Positions 44,252 through 53,469 of a DNA stretch of 64,000 nucleotides are shown here, in pieces. The notes under the pieces are model-generated. The model was not told the origin of the DNA. It did no database searches and was given only the letters and a program-made list of their open reading frames with translations. Each line of letters starts with the position of its first letter. Position 1 is the first letter of the stretch. This stretch comes from Lactobacillus agrestimuris (lineage in GTDB: Bacteria > Bacillota > Bacilli > Lactobacillales > Lactobacillaceae), in the NCBI RefSeq assembly GCF_943193025.1, contig NZ_CALPCQ010000008.1, positions 23,508 through 87,507 on the forward strand, read 5' to 3'. Position numbers and translations under genes: made by a program.

Positions 44252-46321
44252 CTAAATTTTATTACCAAAAAAACCTTTCACGCTATTATACCATTCATTT
44301 ATCTTTTCTCCTGCAGAACCTATACCTTTTTGAATTTTTTCTCCCAGGCCATTGGTCCAATCGGAATTCGAACCATTTTTGTTGATAAGTTGATTTGGTG
44401 CCTTTTCTGTAAATTCTGTCTTTGCGGTATAAGGCAATATTCCTTCCATCTCAGATTTGTATAACCTAGTAATACCAGTTTCAGAGATTCCATGCATGAA
44501 GTGATCTTTATTTGTCCTATCAAACCCAACCCATGTCGATACTACAATATCAGGTGTATATCCAACTATCCATTGGTCCTTAGTACCAAAACCATAAGAA
44601 TTTGGTACTTCAGTTGAACCAGTTTTACCTGCTACTCTAAATCCATTTGGCTGAGCGGTTCTACCAGTTCCGCTTGTAAATACCCCAAGCATCATTGTTG
44701 TCATCTCTTTTGCTGTATCTGATGAAATGACTCTATGGTTACCTTGGTTAGTATTATCAACCAATACATTTCCACTTGCATCAGTAATTTTGGTAATAAA
44801 ATATGAATTGTTTGGTAAATTACCATTATTAGCAAACGCAGAATATGCTCTGGCCATTTGAAGTGGAGATACACCAGTTGATAAACCACCTAAAGCAAGA
44901 GCTAAATTTTGATCTTTCTTTGGTACATTAATACCAAAATTCTCAACTGATTTTACACCCTTATCAACTCCAATTTTATCAAGAAGCCATACTGCAGGAA
45001 CATTTTTACTTTCTGCAAGAGCCTGATACATTGGAATTTTATCTGAGTATCCATTATCTACATTATGTGGCTCATAGTCATTTTTACCAAATTTTTGCAA
45101 TTTATTAGATAGCATAGAATCATAATGATAACCTGCTTGTAACGCTGGTGTATATACCGCTAATGGCTTAATAGTTGAACCTGGCTGACGCTTCATTTGA
45201 GTTGCTCGATTGTAGCCTCTAAAGACATGGTTTCCTCTTCCACCAACTACGGCTCTCACTGCACCAGAGGATGGATCCATCGCTACACTTGCACCTTGAA
45301 CCTGAGTAGTATCAGCAGCATTTTGTGGGAAAAGCCAATCTTGATCAAAACTATTTTGCATATTTTGCTGATAATTTTGATTTAAAGTGGTATAAATCTT
45401 TAGGCCCTTATTCATTACATCTTCTTCTTTTAATCCATATTTATTAATAGCTTCATCTACTACGGAATCAAAGAAGTATGGATACTTATAACCATCTTTA
45501 TTCTTAAAGGTATTTTGCAGAGTCAAACCTTTTTTAGACTCGACTTCTGCTTGTTGTTTTGTAATTTTGCCATTATTTGCCATTAATTGTAAAACAACAT
45601 TCCGTCTTGAAAGTGCGTTTGACATATGGTCTATGGGATTATAGAAGCCTGGATTTCTTAAAATACCTGCTAAAGTTGCGGCCTCCCCAATTGTTACGTC
45701 ACTTGCATTCTTACCAAAGTATCTTCGGCTAGCATCTTGTACGCCCCAAACACCATTTCCAAAGTAGGCATTATTAAGATACATTGTTAGGATATCCTTT
45801 TTGGAGTATACATTGTTTATTTCAATTGCAAAAAATAGTTCTTCTAACTTACGAGAAAAAGTTTGTTGTTGCGTAAGTAACGCATTTTTGGCTAATTGCT
45901 GAGTTAAGGTTGATCCACCACCTGTAATTTCTCCATGATGGATTATTAGGCTTGCTCCAGCTCTTGCCATCCCCTTCACACTAAAACCAGGGTTAGTCCA
46001 AAATGTTCTATCTTCTGTAGAAATAACCGCATTCCTAATATAAGGGGAAATTTTATCATATTCAATAAATGACCCTTTTTGGGAATATAAAGAACCTGCT
46101 TTATTCCCTTTATAATCATAAATGGTTGTCGTTGTAGATAATGATGCTTTTAGATTAGAAATATTTGATGTCTTAACTTTTATTGTATAAAAACTACAAA
46201 TAAACAAAATTATTGTTAAAATAATTAAAATGATCCAACGTCCAATAAAATAGCGTTGATCAATTCGATGCCATAGGCTATCTTTCGATTGATTAAAATC
46301 TGATTGTCTTGATCTAGGCAT
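44252..46321 (-). CDS. Class A penicillin-binding protein (PBP1A family)
   Basis: A 689-residue bifunctional peptidoglycan synthase. A basic cytoplasmic tail and one membrane segment (about 33-52) lead to the glycosyltransferase 51 domain with VISTEDRTFWTNPGFS (catalytic Glu) and GGGSTLTQQLAKN. The transpeptidase domain has SxxK in RQPGSTIKPLAVY, SxN in LAESKNVPAVW and KTG in RVAGKTGSTEVPN. A short Asn/Gly-rich tail ends the protein. AAGGAG precedes the ATG at 46321; the longer frame reaching 46357 overlaps the divergent promoter region. The pseudouridine synthase gene is divergent. Confidence 0.95.
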   Translation of the reverse strand: MPRSRQSDFNQSKDSLWHRIDQRYFIGRWIILIILTIILFICSFYTIKVKTSNISNLKASLSTTTTIYDYKGNKAGSLYSQKGSFIEYDKISPYIRNAVISTEDRTFWTNPGFSVKGMARAGASLIIHHGEITGGGSTLTQQLAKNALLTQQQTFSRKLEELFFAIEINNVYSKKDILTMYLNNAYFGNGVWGVQDASRRYFGKNASDVTIGEAATLAGILRNPGFYNPIDHMSNALSRRNVVLQLMANNGKITKQQAEVESKKGLTLQNTFKNKDGYKYPYFFDSVVDEAINKYGLKEEDVMNKGLKIYTTLNQNYQQNMQNSFDQDWLFPQNAADTTQVQGASVAMDPSSGAVRAVVGGRGNHVFRGYNRATQMKRQPGSTIKPLAVYTPALQAGYHYDSMLSNKLQKFGKNDYEPHNVDNGYSDKIPMYQALAESKNVPAVWLLDKIGVDKGVKSVENFGINVPKKDQNLALALGGLSTGVSPLQMARAYSAFANNGNLPNNSYFITKITDASGNVLVDNTNQGNHRVISSDTAKEMTTMMLGVFTSGTGRTAQPNGFRVAGKTGSTEVPNSYGFGTKDQWIVGYTPDIVVSTWVGFDRTNKDHFMHGISETGITRLYKSEMEGILPYTAKTEFTEKAPNQLINKNGSNSDWTNGLGEKIQKGIGSAGEKINEWYNSVKGFFGNKI

Positions 46322-46409
46322 AATATGCTCCTTTTTTAACAACTTGTATTTTATCATAGACGAAAGAATTAAATTTTATTTTGAACATATTTTAGAAAAT
46401 TTCAAGGTT

Positions 46410-47249
46410 ATGATTTATAAATTTAAACTTATTTATCCAAAAAAATTAAAACCCGCTTCAGTAAGGGATACATTAAAAATGCTTTTAATTCCAAGAAAAT
46501 GGCAACATTTATTGCGAATAAAACGGCAAATATTAATTAATAATAAATACAGAAATTTTAACGAATTAATTTATCCGAAAGATGAAATTGAACTACTTAT
46601 TGACTTTGTTGAAAGTGATCAACAGGCTTATCCTCCAAGTGGACAACTTCCTAAGATAATTTATGAAGACGATGATTTATTAGTTATTAATAAAAGAAAG
46701 GGCCAAAAGACTCACCCTAATCTTTTCGAGACTGATACGGCTTTAAATGACTGTGCAACATATTTAAAGTCAAGCCCCTACATCGTTCACAGACTAGATA
46801 TGCTTACAGGTGGTCTATTATTAGTAGCCAAAAATCCGGCTGTAGTTCCAATTTTAAATCGAGAATTGTCAACTAAAACTTTTCATAGAGAATATCAAGC
46901 AACTGTTGATCAGGCAGATAAGCTTGATAGTAAAGGTACAATTAATCTTGCCATTGGACAAGATCCAGATGATCAACGTAAAAGAATGGTACGTAAAGAT
47001 GGTCTTAAATCTATTACCCATTATGAAAAATTAAAAAGTTTATCCAATAACCGTGCACTTGTTAAATTAACATTAGAAACAGGACGAACTCATCAAATTC
47101 GAGTTCATTTAGCGGCTTTAGGAAGTCCAATTGTTGGAGATCCTTTATATAATCCTAATTTTCATAAAGGGCAGCAATTAGAATTAATGGCCTACCAGAT
47201 GTCATTAGTCAAACCTTTTAGTTTCAATAAAATTACCATTAAATTATAA
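46410..47249 (+). CDS. RluA-family pseudouridine synthase
   Basis: A synthase of about 279 residues that turns uridine to pseudouridine in rRNA or tRNA. The catalytic Asp is in IVHRLDMLTGGLLLVAK, and the family C-terminal marks are ETGRTHQIRVHLAALGSPIVGDPLY, quoted in part as GRTHQIRVHLAALG. An S4-like N-terminal region (RDTLKMLLIPRKWQHLLRIK) precedes it. I place the start at the ATG at 46410, which gives the normal length. AAGG lies very near it, so the ribosome binding site is poor. A longer frame from 46344 would run through the shared promoter region. The target base is not visible. Confidence 0.87.
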   Translation: MIYKFKLIYPKKLKPASVRDTLKMLLIPRKWQHLLRIKRQILINNKYRNFNELIYPKDEIELLIDFVESDQQAYPPSGQLPKIIYEDDDLLVINKRKGQKTHPNLFETDTALNDCATYLKSSPYIVHRLDMLTGGLLLVAKNPAVVPILNRELSTKTFHREYQATVDQADKLDSKGTINLAIGQDPDDQRKRMVRKDGLKSITHYEKLKSLSNNRALVKLTLETGRTHQIRVHLAALGSPIVGDPLYNPNFHKGQQLELMAYQMSLVKPFSFNKITIKL

Positions 47250-47258
47250 TCGTAAATA

Positions 47259-47290
47259 AAAAAACTCTAGGTTTCCCTAGAGTTTTTTAT
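47259..47290. terminator. Bidirectional terminator between the pseudouridine synthase gene and fba
   Basis: AAACTCTAGG pairs with CCTAGAGTTT around a small loop, and A and T tracts stand on both flanks. Confidence 0.88.
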
Positions 47291-47306
47291 TTATAAGAAT
47301 AAATGA

Positions 47307-48218
47307 TTATTCTTCGTTTAATGATGAACGGTCAAATGAAGCATCCTTAAGTTCGTCATCGATTGTCTTGGTACCCATCCAAGAAATCATTTCCTTCATC
47401 TTAGCAGTGATTGCTTCAGTACCTGGCAATAACAACTTACGTGGGTCATAACCCTTGTTAGCCTTGTCAAGGTCCTTCTTTTCTTCGAAGTACTTACGAG
47501 TAGCTTCTTGGAATGCTAATTGGAATTCAGTGTTGATGTTAATCTTAGCAATACCAAGTTGGATAGCCTTTTCGATTTGGTCTTGAGGAATACCTGAACC
47601 ACCGTGAAGTACAAGTGGAGTATCTGGAACAGCTTCAGCAATTTCCTTCAAACGATCGAAGTTAAGACCCTTCCAGTCTGCTGGGTAAACACCGTGAATG
47701 TTACCAATACCACAAGCAAGCTTATCAACACCTGCAGCAACGAATGCCTTAGCGTCTTCAACTGATGCTAATTCACCACCGCCTTGGTTTTCACCAATCT
47801 TACCGATTTCAGCTTCAACTGAAATACCGCGTTCGTGAGCTAACTTGATGATTTCCTTAGTCTTAGCTAAGTTTTCGTCAGTTGGAAGTGCGTGACCATC
47901 GAACATAACTGATGAGTATCCAAGAGCGATACATTCCTTAGCTGATTCAAAGTCACCGTGGTCTAAGTTCAAGATAACTGGAACAGAAATGTTCATAGCA
48001 TCCATTTGATCTTCAACCATGTCCTTAACGAACTTGTAACCACCCATGTACTTAGCAGCACCAGTAGAAACTTGAATCAAAAGTGGGGTTCTAGTTTCTT
48101 CTGCAGCACGTAATTCTGCACGAGTCCATTCCAAGTTGTTAGTGTTGTATGCACCAACTGCGTAGTGGTGTTTACGAGCTTCTTTGAAGATTTCGTTACC
48201 GTTTACAAAATAAGCCAT
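47307..48218 (-). CDS. fba: Class II fructose-1,6-bisphosphate aldolase
   Basis: A 303-residue zinc-dependent glycolytic aldolase that splits fructose 1,6-bisphosphate into DHAP and glyceraldehyde 3-phosphate. Seen are VGAYNTNNLEW, the metal/proton-shuttle block VILNLDHGDFESAK, VEAEIGKIGENQGG, ACGIGNIHGVYP and VLHGGSGIPQDQI, then KININTEFQLAF. The strongly biased codon use and the AGGAGGT site suggest very high expression. The promoter (TTGTTC-17-TACAAT) and a cre-like box at 48292-48305 lie upstream, which points to CcpA control. It is monocistronic. Confidence 0.97.
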   Translation of the reverse strand: MAYFVNGNEIFKEARKHHYAVGAYNTNNLEWTRAELRAAEETRTPLLIQVSTGAAKYMGGYKFVKDMVEDQMDAMNISVPVILNLDHGDFESAKECIALGYSSVMFDGHALPTDENLAKTKEIIKLAHERGISVEAEIGKIGENQGGGELASVEDAKAFVAAGVDKLACGIGNIHGVYPADWKGLNFDRLKEIAEAVPDTPLVLHGGSGIPQDQIEKAIQLGIAKININTEFQLAFQEATRKYFEEKKDLDKANKGYDPRKLLLPGTEAITAKMKEMISWMGTKTIDDELKDASFDRSSLNEE

Positions 48219-48249
48219 TAAAAATACCTCCTAAATATCTTACAGACAC

Positions 48250-48278
48250 ATTGTACCCTTTTATGAAGTTTTGAACAA
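48250..48278 (-). promoter_or_regulatory. fba promoter
   Basis: Leftward, TTGTTC (48278-48273) and TACAAT (48255-48250) are spaced 17 bases, about 30 bp before the fba start. Confidence 0.75.
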
Positions 48279-48291
48279 TCTTTCTGCGGAA

Positions 48292-48305
48292 TGTAAGCGT
48301 TATTA
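48292..48305. promoter_or_regulatory. cre-like box upstream of fba
   Basis: TGTAAGCGTTATTA matches the CcpA site pattern TGTAANCGNTNNCA except for one position. It lies 13 bp upstream of the -35, where CcpA commonly activates glycolytic genes. Confidence 0.5.
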
Positions 48306-48325
48306 TTTTATTTTCATGGAAATGA

Positions 48326-50011
48326 TTACATTTCCTTTGGAGCATTAACACCCAACAATCTTAATGCTTCAGTCAAAACAATCGATGTCGCCTTAACTAA
48401 TGCAAGACGTGCACCAATTTTTTCATCATCAGTTAAAATCTTCACATTTGCATAATACTTGTTAAATTTCTTGGCTAAATCAAGTGAAAACTTAGCAATT
48501 ACTGATGGTTCAAATTTATCGGCACTTCTTGCAATAATTCTTGGGAAATCCGCTAAATCCTTTGCGACAGCGAATGCCCATTCATCATCAAGTGCAAAAT
48601 CAGTTTTTGAAGGCTCCTTGCCCATTGCAGCAGCTTTTCTAAGCACACTTTGAGCACGAGCATTAGTGTATTGAACGTAAGGACCAGTGTCCCCTTCGAA
48701 GCGAACTACTTCTTCAAGGTCGAAATCAAAGTTATCAAGACGATCATTCTTCAAATCGTGGAAAATAACCGCACCAACACCAACATCGTGTGCTACTTGA
48801 TCTTGATCTGCTAAATCTGGATTCTTTTCTTCAATTTGTTTCTTAGCAAGACTTACAGCATCCTTCAATACTTGATCAAGGAAGACAACATTACCCTTTC
48901 TAGTAGAAAGCTTCTTTCCTCCCTGAGTAATCAAACCAAATGGTACATGATAAATTTCATCTGCCCAGTCGTAACCCATCTTCTTAAGGACGGTCTTAAG
49001 TTCAACGAAGTGCTGAGCTTGTTCATTACCAACAACGTAAATCATCTTGGTAAAGTCATATTCCTTCATTCTCCATTCAGCTGCAGCCAAATCACGAGTC
49101 AAGTAAATTGAAGTACCATCAGACTTAACAATAATTGCTGGGTTTTCATCTTCACCCATATCAACAACTTGTGCACCACGTGATTCATGAAGAAGACCTT
49201 TTTCCTTCAATTCATCAATTACTGGTTGCATCTTATCGTTAAAGAACGCCTCACCATTATATGAATCAAAAGTTACGCCTAGTTCCTTGTAAATGCGGTT
49301 GAAGTCTTTGAGAGAAACTTCACGGAACCAAGTCCATAATTTTGTAGCTTCTGGATCACCATCTTCAAGCTTTTTAAACCATGCACGGCCTTCATCATCA
49401 AGTTCAGGATCCTTTTCAGCCTCTTCGTGGAATTTTACGTAGTATTTGAAAAGACTCATAATTGGGTCCTTCTTAACATCTTCTTCGTTACCCCAGTGCT
49501 TATAAGCAGCGATAAGTTTACCAAACTGTGTACCGTAGTCACCAAGATAATTAATCTTAATTGGAGTATATCCAACCTTTTGCATAGTTTTAGCAATTGA
49601 ATTTCCAATCACAGTTGAACGAAGGTGTCCCATTGACATTGGCTTAGCGATATTAGGTGATGACATATCAATCGGAACATTACCATGACCTAACTCTTGA
49701 TCACCATAATGTTCACCTTCACTTAAAACATCCTTCAAGGTTGAAGAAACAAGCTTTTCATGATTAATACTAAAATTAACATATGGTCCAACTGCTTGAA
49801 TGCTTGCAAAATTATCACTTGAAAGTTTTTCAGCAATTTCTTTAGCGATTTCAGCAGGATTCTTATGCAAAGTTTTTGCTAAAACAAAGCATGGAAAAGC
49901 ATAGTCACCCATTTTTGCATTTTTAGGGCGTTCAATTAAAGCATCAATTTTATCTTCTGGAAGATCTACTTGAGTCTTAATAAGTTCAACAACTTCATGT
50001 TTAAAATCCAT
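48326..50011 (-). CDS. argS: Arginyl-tRNA synthetase
   Basis: A 561-residue class I synthetase. The N-terminal Arg-specific domain is followed by the HIGH motif as SPNIAKPMSMGHLRSTVIGN and by GGKKLSTRKGNVVFLDQVL in the KMSKS position. The DALR-type anticodon-binding domain ends in a canonical C-terminus (LRLLGVNAPKEM). The gene has its own T-box leader. It is the short form without insertions and is normal for lactobacilli. Confidence 0.98.
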   Translation of the reverse strand: MDFKHEVVELIKTQVDLPEDKIDALIERPKNAKMGDYAFPCFVLAKTLHKNPAEIAKEIAEKLSSDNFASIQAVGPYVNFSINHEKLVSSTLKDVLSEGEHYGDQELGHGNVPIDMSSPNIAKPMSMGHLRSTVIGNSIAKTMQKVGYTPIKINYLGDYGTQFGKLIAAYKHWGNEEDVKKDPIMSLFKYYVKFHEEAEKDPELDDEGRAWFKKLEDGDPEATKLWTWFREVSLKDFNRIYKELGVTFDSYNGEAFFNDKMQPVIDELKEKGLLHESRGAQVVDMGEDENPAIIVKSDGTSIYLTRDLAAAEWRMKEYDFTKMIYVVGNEQAQHFVELKTVLKKMGYDWADEIYHVPFGLITQGGKKLSTRKGNVVFLDQVLKDAVSLAKKQIEEKNPDLADQDQVAHDVGVGAVIFHDLKNDRLDNFDFDLEEVVRFEGDTGPYVQYTNARAQSVLRKAAAMGKEPSKTDFALDDEWAFAVAKDLADFPRIIARSADKFEPSVIAKFSLDLAKKFNKYYANVKILTDDEKIGARLALVKATSIVLTEALRLLGVNAPKEM

Positions 50012-50021
50012 TTTTTCTCCT

Positions 50022-50230
50022 TTTCACAAAAAAAGTCTCTTCCTACATAACGTAGAAAGAGACGAGTTATAACCCGCGGTACCACTCTAATTGATACAAA
50101 GTATCCGCTTATTTAATTATCTATTTTTATATGCTAGACACGCCTTCAGAAACATTTCTATCTGACTTCCACCAACTCAGATTCGCTTATAAGAAAAGAT
50201 TTCTTACTACTTCTAGCAATCTTAGCATGA
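50022..50230 (-). promoter_or_regulatory. T-box riboswitch of argS
   Basis: The core reads AGAGTGGTACCGCGG (50087-50073 side). GTCTCTTTCTACG and TAGGAAGAGAC then form the terminator, followed by seven T residues. The stem I region holds GGCGTGTC, in which CGT would be the Arg specifier. An extended -10 (TGCTATAAT) at 50230-50238 starts the leader. Confidence 0.92.
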
Positions 50231-50276
50231 TTATAGCAGGTATTCTCTTAATTGGCTAATAATATTTTAGAAAAAA

Positions 50277-50936
50277 TCACTTATCTTTGATAACAACTTT
50301 TGTACCTACTGGAATATTACCCATCAACCATTTTGAATCTGGGACACTTAAGCGAATACAACCATGTGATCCTTGAGTCTTACCAAGTTTTTTCGCTTCA
50401 ACTTTATCATAGCTACCATCTGCTTTAGTTGGAACAGAGTGAAATAAATACACACTTGCATCGTCTGGATCCCAACTAACCCAGTTATTGGCACCTTCGT
50501 TAAGACCTTGATTAAAAAAGTTATCACCTTTACTTGCTCTAATCTCATAAGTACCAGTTGGAGTATATGATTTACCCTTATGATACATCCCACCAGTCGA
50601 AAGCATAGTATAAATAACTTTTCCATTTTTCAATAAATATACTCGGTTACCCTTCAATGATACCCGCAATTCTAAGCCTTTCTTGCTTGTTAATTTTGGA
50701 TATGGCTTTTTTTCACTAGACTTCGTCCAACTACCCTCTGCTCTTAAGTCAGATGGATCTTTATAAGGTCTAGCCAATTCGGCCTCTGATTTTTTATGTT
50801 CTTTTTTCTTAACCTTAACGGTTTTTGTGCTACTTTGACTTACTTCGCTATTAGGGATGGAAAACTTTGCTATGACAACACAAGCAAACACACAAACAAC
50901 CGCAATTATAATTCCATTTAATACGCCTTTTTTCAT
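50277..50936 (-). CDS. Secreted L,D-transpeptidase (YkuD fold)
   Basis: A 219-residue extracytoplasmic enzyme with one N-terminal membrane segment (KKGVLNGIIIAVVCVFACVV). It has a lysine/glutamate linker (KKKEHKKSEAELARPYKD) and a C-terminal YkuD domain. The catalytic motif is GSHGCIRLSVPDSKWLM with the active-site Cys, preceded by the His in VYLFHSVPT. Such enzymes make 3-3 peptidoglycan cross-links or attach proteins. The ATG at 50936 is preceded by GAGTGG; a GTG three codons earlier lies within the same element. It follows nnrD and dacA leftward. Confidence 0.9.
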   Translation of the reverse strand: MKKGVLNGIIIAVVCVFACVVIAKFSIPNSEVSQSSTKTVKVKKKEHKKSEAELARPYKDPSDLRAEGSWTKSSEKKPYPKLTSKKGLELRVSLKGNRVYLLKNGKVIYTMLSTGGMYHKGKSYTPTGTYEIRASKGDNFFNQGLNEGANNWVSWDPDDASVYLFHSVPTKADGSYDKVEAKKLGKTQGSHGCIRLSVPDSKWLMGNIPVGTKVVIKDK

Positions 50937-50988
50937 GAATACCACTCTAATCCGTTAATCTCATATCAGATTTTATCATTTTTTTATT

Positions 50989-51831
50989 TTAGTTAGCATA
51001 TTTTTTCATCAAACTAGGTAACATCTTAGAAATTTGTGTTGGTTTTACCACATAATTCTTTTCATATAATAAATCTCCGGCCATAGAATGAAGAAATACT
51101 GCAGCCAAAATTGAATCAACATTAGTACCAAATTGTGCTACAAAACCGGCAATAATTCCAGATAAAGTATCACCCATTCCACCAGTTGCCATACCTGGAT
51201 TGCCAGCTGTATTGATATATACCTGATCTTGATTATATATATGAGTTTGATTCGATTTTAAAACTAAACTAACATTTTTCCTGGGAAATAATTGCGCAAG
51301 AGCCGCTTTATTTGCTTTATCATCTTGAAATGGAATTCTAATTTGACTTACACGTTGCCACTCCATTTGATGCGGCGTCAAAATTATATGCTTAGCGTTA
51401 TGCGGTATTAACCCATGATTTTCACTGATGAGATCTAATGCGCTAGCATCTAATACAACAGTTTGTTTCTCTGTCACGCTATCTTTAAGGAGGTTAAGAA
51501 TATTTCGAGCAAAATCATTTAATCCTAAACCTGGACCACAAACAATTACATCGACTTTTTGAATCAAATTTGTTAAGCCCTTACTATCACGCCAGTCTAT
51601 ATACATTGCCTCAGGATCACGTGAATGTAAAGCCGTTAAATTTATTGAATGTGTTGCCACTGCAGTTAAACCGGTGCCAGAATTAATCGTTCCTTCTGTC
51701 GCCATAATAATGGCACCACCATAATTTTCATTACCACCAATTAATAGGACACGTCCATAATTTCCTTTATGGCTGTCACTCTTTCTCTTAGCGATAACCT
51801 TAGTTAAAATATTTTCTTGAATTTCAATCAA
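50989..51831 (-). CDS. nnrD: ADP/ATP-dependent NAD(P)H-hydrate dehydratase
   Basis: A 280-residue metabolite-repair enzyme of the ribokinase-like fold, which dehydrates damaged NAD(P)H hydrate. Marks are GRVLLIGGNENYGGAIIMA, ICGPGLGL-type VIVCGPGLGLNDFA, ILTPHQMEWQRV, LVLKSNQTHI and the nucleotide-binding AGNPGMATGGMGDTLSGII. There is no fused epimerase (NnrE) domain, so only the D half is present. It lies 1 bp after dacA and before the L,D-transpeptidase, an arrangement with no clear metabolic logic. Confidence 0.95.
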   Translation of the reverse strand: MIEIQENILTKVIAKRKSDSHKGNYGRVLLIGGNENYGGAIIMATEGTINSGTGLTAVATHSINLTALHSRDPEAMYIDWRDSKGLTNLIQKVDVIVCGPGLGLNDFARNILNLLKDSVTEKQTVVLDASALDLISENHGLIPHNAKHIILTPHQMEWQRVSQIRIPFQDDKANKAALAQLFPRKNVSLVLKSNQTHIYNQDQVYINTAGNPGMATGGMGDTLSGIIAGFVAQFGTNVDSILAAVFLHSMAGDLLYEKNYVVKPTQISKMLPSLMKKYAN

Positions 51832-51832
51832 T

Positions 51833-53134
51833 TTACTTTACCCCAGTAATCCAGCGCCATGCTCTTACAAAGAAATTAGCTTTTCCGTTACTTTGAAGTG
51901 CCTGAGCATCTACTTTCATTCCATTGTTGTCATTAATTGAAATTAATTTTTCTTTTCCTGAACTAAATGTATAAGAACTAATTGTTTCTCCATTAGAAAT
52001 TGGCGCATTAACTGTCTTTTTATTCAAGGTGGTTGTTAGTTGTTTACCATCTACTGGATCCCAGATAACTGTTTTATTCTTCAAACCAACATTTGTAGTT
52101 AAACTTTTACCATCAGGAACTCTGACAGAATTTGCACCTTTAAAAGTTGCCTTACTTTCTAAAACAACAGGTGTGTATGATTTAAAAAGATATTTTAAAA
52201 GTTTTTTAGTTTGAACAAAACGTGATGGATCAGTACCGTCTTTATGTTGTGCTCCCATTACAACAGTAATTAGTCGGCCGCCATTATGCTTAATTGTGCC
52301 GATAAAACATGCACCCGCAGCATCAGTTGTTCCTGTTTTTAATCCGTCTACTGGATACTTAGCATTATATTGTGATAGTCCTTTTAACATCCAGTTAAAG
52401 TTATCCATCATTGTAGTTTCATTTTCATCTTTAAATGCTTTATGAGCCAACTTAGTAGTCTTCACTACACTTGGATACTTTTTAAGCAAATGTTGACCAA
52501 CAATTGCCATATCGGCTGCAGACATTGAATTTTCAGCATTTTTACCAATGCCTGGATATGCATCTTTACCTAAACTACCATTTGGTAATCCACATACTGT
52601 ATAAATTTTTGCATCATTAATATTCCACTTTTTTAATTGTGTACGCATTTGATCGACAAAATTCTTTTGACTGCCGCCAATAACTTGCGCTAAGCACATG
52701 GCAGCACCATTTGCAGATTCAATTAAAGTTGCTTGATAAAGTTGTCTAACAGTATATGTATGATCTTTTTTTAATGGAACATTTGAAAAATCTTTATTAT
52801 TTGAAATTTTTACAATGTTAGCTGTTGGGGAAACTTTAGTATTCCAAGAAATACGTTTATTTTTAATTGCTTCTAAAGTTAAATAAATAGTAACTAACTT
52901 TGTCATTGAAGCAATCGGTAAAACTTTATTGGCATTCTTAGCATACAAAATTTGTCCACTATTACTGTCTATTGCAATAGCAGACTTTACATTAAGATTT
53001 AAATTTTGATCTTGATAAGAGTTGACAGTCTCAGCATTAACGGGTGCTGCATACATTCCAACACCACATGTAACAAGCGTAACAGCAGCGACAACGGCAA
53101 TTATCGCCTTTTTGATTTTTTTAGTAAAAAACAT
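51833..53134 (-). CDS. dacA: Serine-type D-Ala-D-Ala carboxypeptidase (PBP5/DacA type)
   Basis: A 433-residue low-molecular-weight penicillin-binding protein that trims the terminal D-Ala from peptidoglycan stems. A signal peptide (about 1-34, ending VNAE) is followed by the SxxK motif in LPIASMTKLVTIYLTLE, SxN as ESANGAAMCLAQ and the KTG motif in DGLKTGTTDAAG. A C-terminal beta-domain and an amphipathic tail (KANFFVRAWRWITGVK) for membrane binding are typical. It is the first gene of dacA-nnrD-LDT. The start has AAGGATGG ahead. Confidence 0.95.
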   Translation of the reverse strand: MFFTKKIKKAIIAVVAAVTLVTCGVGMYAAPVNAETVNSYQDQNLNLNVKSAIAIDSNSGQILYAKNANKVLPIASMTKLVTIYLTLEAIKNKRISWNTKVSPTANIVKISNNKDFSNVPLKKDHTYTVRQLYQATLIESANGAAMCLAQVIGGSQKNFVDQMRTQLKKWNINDAKIYTVCGLPNGSLGKDAYPGIGKNAENSMSAADMAIVGQHLLKKYPSVVKTTKLAHKAFKDENETTMMDNFNWMLKGLSQYNAKYPVDGLKTGTTDAAGACFIGTIKHNGGRLITVVMGAQHKDGTDPSRFVQTKKLLKYLFKSYTPVVLESKATFKGANSVRVPDGKSLTTNVGLKNKTVIWDPVDGKQLTTTLNKKTVNAPISNGETISSYTFSSGKEKLISINDNNGMKVDAQALQSNGKANFFVRAWRWITGVK

Positions 53135-53176
53135 TAAACCATCCTTTTTCGATATTTAACAAAATGAATTTTATGC

Positions 53177-53204
53177 TTACATTTTACCAAATATTTGGTA
53201 TGAT
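53177..53204 (+). promoter_or_regulatory. tRNA-Leu promoter with palindrome
   Basis: TTACAT (53177-53182) and TATGAT (53199-53204) are 16 bases apart. The spacer and the first -10 bases form a perfect 16-bp palindrome, TACCAAATATTTGGTA (53185-53200). The palindrome could be a regulator site or may act on the divergent dacA promoter. Confidence 0.6.
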
Positions 53205-53226
53205 TAATCATGAATTTGAAATTCCT

Positions 53227-53310
53227 GCCCCGGTGGCGGAATTGGCAGACGCGCAGCGTTCAGGTCGCTGTTCAGGCAACTGAGTGAAAGTTCGAACCTT
53301 TTCCGGGGCA
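53227..53310 (+). tRNA. tRNA-Leu (anticodon CAG)
   Basis: Acceptor strands GCCCCGG and CCGGGGC pair fully with discriminator A. The anticodon stem CAGCG/CGCTG carries the loop TTCAGGT with anticodon CAG. The long variable arm marks a class II tRNA. The 3' CCA is not encoded directly after the discriminator. Confidence 0.95.
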
Positions 53311-53469
53311 TCATTTAACTAGTTATTAGGTTAGTACCTCAAGTCAAGTAATATCAATAATTATTAGATCTATTATTGGTAAGATTAAAAACGAATAGTA
53401 CACAAATAGTTTTCTTTTGATTCAACAATTACTGTATAATAGAGATATAAGAGACATGAGGTGATTTTT

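Noticed and set aside
46344..46409. Longer N-terminus for the pseudouridine synthase
   Set aside because: The extra 22 residues do not resemble the family and the region must hold the divergent promoters.
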